From positions 17,958,501-18,022,500 of the forward strand of contig NC_091255.1 of assembly GCF_042477335.2 (NCBI RefSeq): a DNA stretch of 64,000 nucleotides, given 5' to 3'. A model generated the notes under the pieces. The model was not told where the DNA came from and ran no database searches. It saw only the letters and a list, made by a program, of their open reading frames with translations. How positions within the stretch are numbered: the first letter of the stretch is position 1; the number at the start of each line of letters is the position of its first letter. Shown here piece by piece: positions 57,835 through 64,000 of the stretch. Position numbers and translations under genes: made by a program. Source of the stretch: Ovis canadensis (lineage: Eukaryota > Chordata > Mammalia > Artiodactyla > Bovidae).

Positions 57835-58070
57835 CATGTATATTACATGTGAAACAGATCGCCAGTCCAGGTTCGATGCATGAGACAGGGTGCTCAGGGC
57901 TGGTGCACTGGGATGACCCTGAGGGATGGGATGGGGAGGGAGGTGGGAGGGAGGTTCAGGATGGGGGACACACCGTGTACACCCATGGCTGATTCATGTC
58001 AATGTATGGCAAAACTCACTACTATACTGTAAAGTAATTAGCCTCCAATTAAAATAAATTAAAAAAAAAT
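57835..58070 (+). mobile_element. young-type ruminant L1 3' end
   Basis: 'tcgatgcatgagacagggtg', 'gggatgggatggggagggag', and 'gcctccaattaaaataaatt' plus A tail, the 3' end typical of recent bovid L1. Confidence 0.88.
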
Positions 58071-58224
58071 TGTTACCTGGCCATACTATAATACAAAATA
58101 AAAAGTTTAATTAAAAAAAAAAAAGAAATCGTTTTCCCAACTGCACAGTTACAATGTATTACATTAAGTAATAATAACATCAGAACACATTTTGGCCACT
58201 GGGTACTAGTTGGAAAATAAAAAA

Positions 58225-58450
58225 AGAATGGATGCATTAAAGCAGAGGCCCGCAACCTTTTTGATACCAGGGACTGGTTTCATGGAAGAAAATTTTTACA
58301 CAGACCAGGGTTGGGGAGATTGCGGGGTTGTGTGGGGATGGTTCAGGCAGTAATGAGAGCAATAGGGAGCGGGCAAATGAAGCTTTGCTTGCTCACCAAT
58401 CACCTCCTTCCGTAGGTCCAGGGAAGGGGAGACCCCTGCATTACAGAATA
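58225..58450. mobile_element. hAT-like DNA transposon remnant
   Basis: 'ggcccgcaacctttttgata' and 'cagggactggtttcatggaa' at the left, 'gtaatgagagcaatagggag' inside: text of a widespread mammalian hAT-type non-autonomous element, internally deleted. Family name not certain. Confidence 0.6.
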
Positions 58451-58599
58451 ATATCCTGCACACTAATTTAGAAACAAAGAGGTTCATAAATGTCACAAGA
58501 ATAAAATTTTAGTTGTTTTTAGAGTGGAAAGTGTCTCCCTTTGAAGGGGACCTGGAGAACGGGAAGAAGCAGAAGAACTCAGTTTAGAAACCTAAAAGG

Positions 58600-58790
58600 A
58601 CTGGATTTCCTGGTGGTACAGAGGCTAAGAATCCGCCAATGGGAAGCCCTCGCACCGCAGTGAAGAGTAGCCCGTCTGGCAGCAACTAGAGAAAGCCCCA
58701 GTGCAGCAATGAAGACCCACCACAACCAAAAACAAATAAATGAAAATTTTAAATAATAAAAATAAATTTAAAAATAAAAAAACCTAAAAG
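58600..58790 (+). mobile_element. CHR-2-type SINE
   Basis: 'ggatttcctggtggtacaga' start, 'gagaaagccccagtgcagca' body, AAATA tail. Confidence 0.85.
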
Positions 58791-59614
58791 AACTATTTGA
58801 AATATATGTGTTATTTTGATACAAATTTTTAAAACATGCTGCAAAATATATGTACTTTGTGTCTCTCATGTTCCCTTTCAAACAAAGGCTCCAGAACTCA
58901 GGTGACTATTGTTAATTACCAGGTGAGTACTTAAACTTAGAAGCCAAGTGAGAAATCATATTTTTATGTATCAGGCCCCTGGAGACACTGTAAATTACCC
59001 TGTCCCATTGCTAAGGGTCAGGAAGGGACTAAATACAGATGGACAAGATCTGTTCTAGGAGAGAAGCAGCAGGAACTGCTTCTGCAAGACAGGTAAGCAC
59101 GAGTGTGAAGGTCACTAGAAATCTAAATAGCTACATTGGGAACTAGGCAGAACCAGAATATACCATATCCTGAAAATGAAATTCAGTGAATCAGCAGCAT
59201 ATACAGGAGTCGGTTGCCTGCAGACACATTCTAGTTTTCAGCAACAGAACAGGTTCTCAAAGACACTGGTTGGGGACCTTTAGAAATACCCACATTCAAT
59301 CCAGATGTAGCATTCCTTAGGTAATAAAGAAGAAACCAATCTGTTCAATTTAACTTTCTGAAGTAGAAAGGATTAACAGAAGAGCCCCCTAAAACAGTAT
59401 AGAAGTCCCAAATTTTGACTGTGCTGGAGAGAAAAATGGCTACTTATGAGGATATTTCAACAGCCTCAAAAATCCAGATTTCAAACTGACCTAAGAGAAC
59501 AACAGAGCAGTCAAAAATAAACATTAATCCTCTTTTTCTACCAGAGGTAAAAATCAGAAAAGAAGCAAGATTAACGTTCACTTCACTGCTACTTGATGCC
59601 ACATACATCAAGCC
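58791..59614. other. unassigned DNA
   Basis: No gene or clear repeat. Confidence 0.35.
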
Positions 59615-59800
59615 ACTTAGCTCAGCTGGTAAAGAATCCACCTGCAATGCAGGAGACCCTTGTTTGATTCCTGGGTGGGCAAGATCCCCTGGGGGAAAAA
59701 ATGGCAACGCATTCCTGTATTCTCAGCTGGAAAATCCTATGGACAAAAGAGCCTGACAGGGTCACAAAGAGTCAAACAGGCTGAGCGACTAAGCGCGATA
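59615..59800 (+). mobile_element. Bov-tA-type SINE
   Basis: 'cacttagctcagctggtaaa' head to 'cacaaagagtcaaacaggct'. Confidence 0.9.
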
Positions 59801-59854
59801 TTCTGAAAATAAAGGCAAAATCAATGTTCAAGCCATAAAGCATAAAATATACCT

Positions 59855-60117
59855 GCTGCTGCTGCTGCTAAGTCGCTTCAGTCGTGTCCGACTCTGTGCG
59901 ACCCCATAGACGGCAGCCCACGAGCCCCCCGGCCCTGGGATTCTCCAGGCAAGAACACTGGAGTGGGGTGCCATTTTGCATGAAAGTGAAAAGTGAAAGC
60001 GAAGTCGCTCAGTCGTGTCCAACTCTCAGCGACCCCACGGACTGTGGCCCACCAGGCTCCTTCGTCCACAGGATTTTCCAGACAAGAGTGCTGGAGTGGA
60101 GTGCCACTGCCTTCCCC
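59855..60117 (-). mobile_element. Bov-tA-type SINE (double 3' half)
   Basis: CTG repeat, then two reverse cores ending 'ggagtgccactgccttcccc'. Confidence 0.93.
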
Positions 60118-60179
60118 GAAAATATACCTAGATCTACACTATCCACCTGTACACCTCAACACTGCTTTTTAAGACTTTC

Positions 60180-61135
60180 CTTTCTCTTGAGAAATCTGTA
60201 TGCAGGTCAGGAAGCAACAGTTAGAACTGGACATGGAACAACAGACTGGTTCCAAATAGGAAAAGGAGTACGTCAAGGCTGTATATTGTCACCCTGCTTA
60301 TTTAACTTATATGCAGAGTACATCATGGGAAACGCTGGACTGGAAGAAACACAAGCTGGAATCAAGATTGCCAGGAGAAATATCAATCACCTCAGATATG
60401 CAGATGACACCACCCTTATAGCAGAAAGTGAAGAGGAGCTAAAAAGCCTCTTGATGAAAGGGAAAGAGGAGAGCGAAAAAGTTGGCTTAAAGCTCAACAT
60501 TCAGAAAACGAAGATCATAGCATCCGGTTCCATCACTTCATGGGAAATAGATAGGGAAACAGTGGAAACAGTGTCAGACTTTAATTTTTTGGGCTCCAAA
60601 ATCACCGCAGATGGTGATTGCAGCTATGAAATTAAAAGACGCTTACTTTTTGGAGGAAAAGTTATGACCAACCTAGGTAGTATATTCAAAAGCAGAGACA
60701 TTACTTTGCCGACTAAGGTCCGTCTACTCGAGGCTATAGTTTTTCCTGTGGTCATGTATGGATGTGAGAGTTGGGCTGTGAAGAAGGCTGAGCGCCGAAG
60801 AATTGATGCTTTTGAACTGTGGTGTTGGAGAAGACTCTTGAGAGTCCCTTGGACTGCAAGAAGATGACCGCTGGGATTTCTTTGGAAGGAATGATGCTAA
60901 AGCTGAAACTCCAGTACTTTGACCCCCTCATGAGAAGCGCTGACTCATTGGAAAAGACTCTGATGCTGGGAGGGATTGGGGACAGGAGAAGAGAACGACC
61001 CAGAATGAGACGTCTGAATAGCATCACGGAGTCGATGGACACGTGAGTCTGAGAGAACTCCGGGAAATGATGGATAAGGGGGCTTGACGTGCTGCGATTC
61101 ACGGGGTCGCAAACAATCCCGACACGAACTAAACT
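60180..61135 (+). mobile_element. BovB RT to 3' end, long frame preserved
   Basis: The RT palm is well kept (QEATVRTGHGTTDWFQIGKG near 60210; LRYADDTTLIAESEEELKSL near 60400; KVGLKLNIQKTKI near 60480; YGCESWAVKKAERRRIDAFE near 60760). The frame stays open from an upstream SINE to about 60867, giving 327 codons, then is shifted. The N-terminal RT fingers and endonuclease are missing, so it is not active. Confidence 0.93.
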
Positions 61136-61224
61136 AACATCATTTAGTATAAATCAAGCCACACCAAACTACTATATACTTAACCTAGAGAAAAAATGGT
61201 ACCTGCTTTTTAACAAAAACGAAA

Positions 61225-61388
61225 CAGGGGAGAGCGCGAACGCAGTCCCCCACTACCACAAATTATGCAGTCGAGTTTCCCACATTTGGGGAAATCGCAG
61301 GGGTCAGCACATCCGGAGTGCAATGGATAAGCCTCGCCCTGGGAAAACCACCTTCGTGATCATGGTATCTCCCCTGCCAGGTAAGTAT
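61225..61388 (-). ncRNA. RNU1: U1 snRNA gene, copy D
   Basis: 164 nt, minus strand. By eye it is identical to human U1 except U157 to C in stem-loop IV: exact 5' ATACTTACCTG, U1-70K loop, U1A loop ATTGCAC, Sm site. It shares about 450 bp of upstream DNA with U1-A (roughly 96 percent by eye), including PSE, octamer-like site and CRE, but the 3' flanks differ. A weaker 3' box (GTTAAAAAGCAGG) lies at about 61203-61215. It is the best candidate for an active canonical U1 gene here. Confidence 0.97.
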
Positions 61389-61430
61389 GAGTTGCTCGCT
61401 CTGCCTGCCGACTCAGCCTCACCTTCCAAA

Positions 61431-61449
61431 CACTTCACACTTACGGTCA
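61431..61449 (-). promoter_or_regulatory. PSE of U1-D
   Basis: Minus strand TGACCGTAAGTGTGAAGTG, identical to U1-A, 43-61 bp upstream. Confidence 0.82.
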
Positions 61450-61603
61450 CTCTCTTCACCGCAACTCTACACCCTCACTTACGAAATAACGGCTTCTCCC
61501 AACTATAAAGGCCTGACGAGCACGTTGCCAGTACCGCAATATTTGCAAAATAATACAAATGCTTCATAGTACATGCTGAACAGGGCCAGCCGACGCCGAG
61601 CTC

Positions 61604-61635
61604 ATTTACATACTCCGCGCACCGTAGTGACGTCA
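61604..61635 (-). promoter_or_regulatory. distal element of U1-D: octamer-like plus CRE
   Basis: ATTTACAT at 61604-61611 and TGACGTCA at 61628-61635, same layout as U1-A. Confidence 0.7.
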
Positions 61636-61894
61636 CTCCGTAGCGCCGACTGAATCCGGGCCTCGTGATAGGCTGACTGACGGCCACGGAGGCGCTCGGG
61701 GCCTAATCCCCGGGGCCCGGAATGTGACCCACCTTTGTGACAGAAGAGATTGTAGGGAGGCGATAAGCTTTGCGACTGGGTGGGGCGGGAATAGTCCGAA
61801 TTGTCCAGGTGCGCCTAATGTAATCAAAGGCTCTTATGGAGAGGAGTTACGTTATCAACTGACCGAGGACACTAAATGGTGGCTTTGGAAATGG

Positions 61895-62103
61895 AGAGGG
61901 GAAGTGGCTCAGTCGTGTCCGACTCTTTGCGACCCCGTGGACTGTAGCTTACAAGGCTCCTCTGCCCATGGAATTTTCCAGGCAAGAGTACTGATTCGAG
62001 TGGGTTGCCATTTCCTTCTCCAGGGGATCTTCCCGACCCAAGGATCGAAGCCGGGTCTCCCGCATTACAGGCAGACATTTTACCGTCTGAGCCACCAGGG
62101 AAG
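61895..62103 (-). mobile_element. Bov-tA-type SINE
   Basis: 'gtggctcagtcgtgtccgac' to 'ccgtctgagccaccagggaa', reverse, complete. Confidence 0.94.
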
Positions 62104-62194
62104 CCACCTGAAAATGGAGAAACGGACCACAAAGCAAGGACAGGTTGCTTTCAAGAGGTTCCCCTTCTATACCTACTCGTGAAGAAAGAAAAGG

Positions 62195-62345
62195 TCATAA
62201 AAGGATCCTCTGGCTCAGAGGTTAAAGCGTCCGCCTGCAATGAGGGAGACCTGGGTTCGATCTCTGGGTCAGGAAGAAAATGGCAACCCACTCCAGTCCA
62301 CAGGGTCGCAAAGATTCGGACACGACTGAGCGACTTCACCTCACC
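62195..62345 (+). mobile_element. Bov-tA-type SINE, internally deleted
   Basis: Head 'ggctcagaggttaaagcgtc' and 'gggttcgatctctgggtcag' joined directly to 'aatggcaacccactccagtc'; ends 'cgactgagcgacttcacc'. Confidence 0.92.
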
Positions 62346-62703
62346 TAGAAGAAAGAGACCACTTTCTTATAGACAACTTACTATTTCCACAGTAGTTAAG
62401 AAATTTCTTTGAAGTCTACAACAGCGATGAAAAGAGACCAATATTTTTTCCCCAAAAAAAGGAAAAAAAAAAAAAAAAACAAAGATGCCCAGGCTTAACC
62501 CCTGCTGGAAAACCGAAATACCAAAAATCCTGTAAGCAACCATAACAGAAAAAGATAATCTGTATGTCTTCACATCCTCTTATGGAGCCGAACTAATTCC
62601 CATAGTTTAAAACTGGGATCGACACTGCCAACTCACAACAGCCACCACTAGTAACAAACAAAAGAAAATCTCAATTACTGCCTTCTCGTAAGACAAGCCA
62701 TAT

Positions 62704-62868
62704 CAGGGGAGAGCGCAAACGAAGTCCCCCACTACGACAAATTGTGCAGTTGAGTTTCCCACATTTGGGGAAATCGCAGGGTCAGCACATCCTGAGTGCT
62801 GTGTTTCCCAGCCTGGCCCTGGGAAAACCACCTTCGTGATCATGGTATTTCCCCTGCCAGGTAAGTGT
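62704..62868 (-). ncRNA. variant U1 snRNA copy E
   Basis: 165 nt, minus strand, aligned with U1 from end to end. The 5' end is ACACTTACCTG (U2 to C), which would favour 5' splice sites ending in GTAAGTGT rather than GTAAGTAT. The U1-70K loop GATCACGAAG is intact. Stem-loop II is rewritten: the U1A-binding ATTGCAC is lost and about 2 nt are inserted. The Sm site reads AATTTGTCG instead of AATTTGTGG. Several other changes lie in the 3' half. It keeps a PSE at the right distance, while its distal region has a degraded octamer and a SINE at 63128. It may be a weakly expressed U1 variant or a pseudogene. Confidence 0.82.
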
Positions 62869-62910
62869 GAGTTGTTATCGGCCTCTGCCATGTCACCCCC
62901 ATATTCTAAT

Positions 62911-62929
62911 CACTCTAAAGAGAGGGTCA
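62911..62929 (-). promoter_or_regulatory. PSE of variant U1-E
   Basis: Minus strand TGACCCTCTCTTTAGAGTG, 43-61 bp upstream of the RNA start. Confidence 0.7.
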
Positions 62930-63127
62930 CTTTTTTCGTGTATTTTACAGACCTCTCCCCCCACTTCTGGAATTAAGCCTTCAAACTATAATTACAAAGA
63001 AGGAATACTTTGTAGATCTCAATGTTGCAAATCATAGGAAATAAATGCCTAGTGTAAACATTATGGCAGTCACTGCGCTCATCTACACGTTCCACACCCC
63101 TTTTGCTGATCTCATTTAGCGTGTCCT

Positions 63128-63285
63128 TTTCCTGGAGAAGGAAATGGCAACCCAGTCCAGTATTCTTGCCTAGAGAATCCTATGGATAGAGAATCCTTTG
63201 GACGGAGAGGCTTGGTGGGCTACAGTCCACGGGTCACAAAGAGTCAGACACGACTGAGAGACTTCACTTTCACTTTCCTGGTATA
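63128..63285 (+). mobile_element. Bov-tA-type SINE 3' half
   Basis: 'cctggagaaggaaatggcaa' to 'cgactgagagacttcacttt', inserted about 260 bp upstream of U1-E. Confidence 0.9.
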
Positions 63286-64000
63286 GTTACTGGAATGAAA
63301 CTTAAAGGCAAAGACTCTACAGATATAAACGTAAGAAATTCATTCCTTCCTTCAAGGGCTTGGACCTAATGGCCTCGCTGTGATTCTGGTGTAGTTCAGC
63401 AAGCCAGTATCTACGCAACAGAAATAGCAAGTCTGAAAAGATGAAATTTGGTAAAAGTACGTTTGAAAATTCAGTCGATGTAGTTAGAGCTGCAAATAAC
63501 TTGAGTGTTCAAAGCTTCGAGCACAAGTACAAAATAAGTTCTTTTTCAAATGTGGAGCAAATGATCACCCTTACAAGAACAGCTGCACAAATACTAATTC
63601 TAATTTTGAACTGAGTTAGTGGAAAGCTCTTGCAGCAACCCCTCGTACAGCAGGTATTTGGATAAGTTGTAGGGGTCCATTAGCTGGAATGTGATGATCC
63701 TCACCGTTGGAAATCACTTGTGATTAAGAGTTTCTCCTCTCCTCATCGAGACTAAGTTGTGTTTTGACTTATCCTTAAACTCTCTTGTGCTCAACACTAT
63801 AAGCACAGGGTCATTCTTTTGCTTTTTCATGGGCGTCTGAAAGCCACAAGACTACTAGAGTTTCAACCCATCCTACAAGAAATTCCTGACCTCTCCAAGA
63901 CTATCTCAGATCCTTTGAAAACAGCAAATCCCATTTTAGGCAACGGTTAGTACTTCATGTATTACATGTTCACATAATTATCATCAGACTTCTCAGTCCT
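63286..64000. other. unassigned DNA to window end
   Basis: No gene, exon or clear repeat recognised. Confidence 0.35.

Larger units (their letters stand above)
61225..61838. repeat. U1-D block paralogous to 35250-35866
   Basis: Homology begins at the RNA 3' end and ends at 'ctcttatggagagg', where U1-A instead has 'cccttataaagagg' followed by the DDA1 retrocopy. U1-D therefore shows the state without the retrocopy. Confidence 0.88.

Overview
The window is ruminant (most likely bovid) nuclear DNA. It is dense in Bov-tA-type SINEs, CHR-2-type SINEs and BovB (RTE) LINE copies, with older L1, MIR and L2 remnants. One spliced coding exon is recognisable: the first coding exon of TEX14 on the minus strand at 31654-31790, with good splice sites. 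No bacterial-type genes are present, and nearly all long open frames are BovB reverse transcriptase or endonuclease remnants or repeat read-through.

The main content is a mixed cluster of RNA polymerase II small-RNA genes, all on the minus strand like TEX14. Four intact-looking U3 snoRNA genes lie at 2519-2733, 11600-11813, 13958-14171 and 22619-22833, with one decayed U3 copy at 18076-18273. Five U1 snRNA units lie at 35250-35413, 38683-38846, 44732-44890 (decayed), 61225-61388 and 62704-62868 (variant). The intact copies have a proximal sequence element (PSE) about 42-61 bp upstream. Several also have octamer-like, CCAAT or CRE (TGACGTCA) elements about 200-245 bp upstream, and some have a 3' box. 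On the TEX14 strand the U3 genes fall in the intron after the first coding exon and the U1 genes lie upstream of that exon (intron 1 or 5' flank).

The paralogues are related in pairs. U3-1 and U3-2, with upstream DNA, share about 977 bp with a single difference by eye, then diverge abruptly. U3-3/U3-4 and U1-A/U1-D are also duplicated from the RNA 3' end upstream. In the upstream DNA of U3-4 there is a 1.0 kb GC-rich insertion with a poly(A) tail and a 16 bp target-site duplication. The equivalent position beside U3-3 is the empty site. I read it as a retrocopy of the excised 5' external transcribed spacer fragment of 45S pre-rRNA, the spacer whose cleavage U3 directs. Close upstream of U1-A, in divergent orientation, sits an intact-frame retrocopy of DDA1.

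The rest is interspersed repeats: BovB copies (one nearly full length, one with a 5' inversion), nested SINEs, L1 3' ends, MIR/L2 remnants, two probable LTRs, two DNA-transposon remnants and stretches with no recognisable feature.
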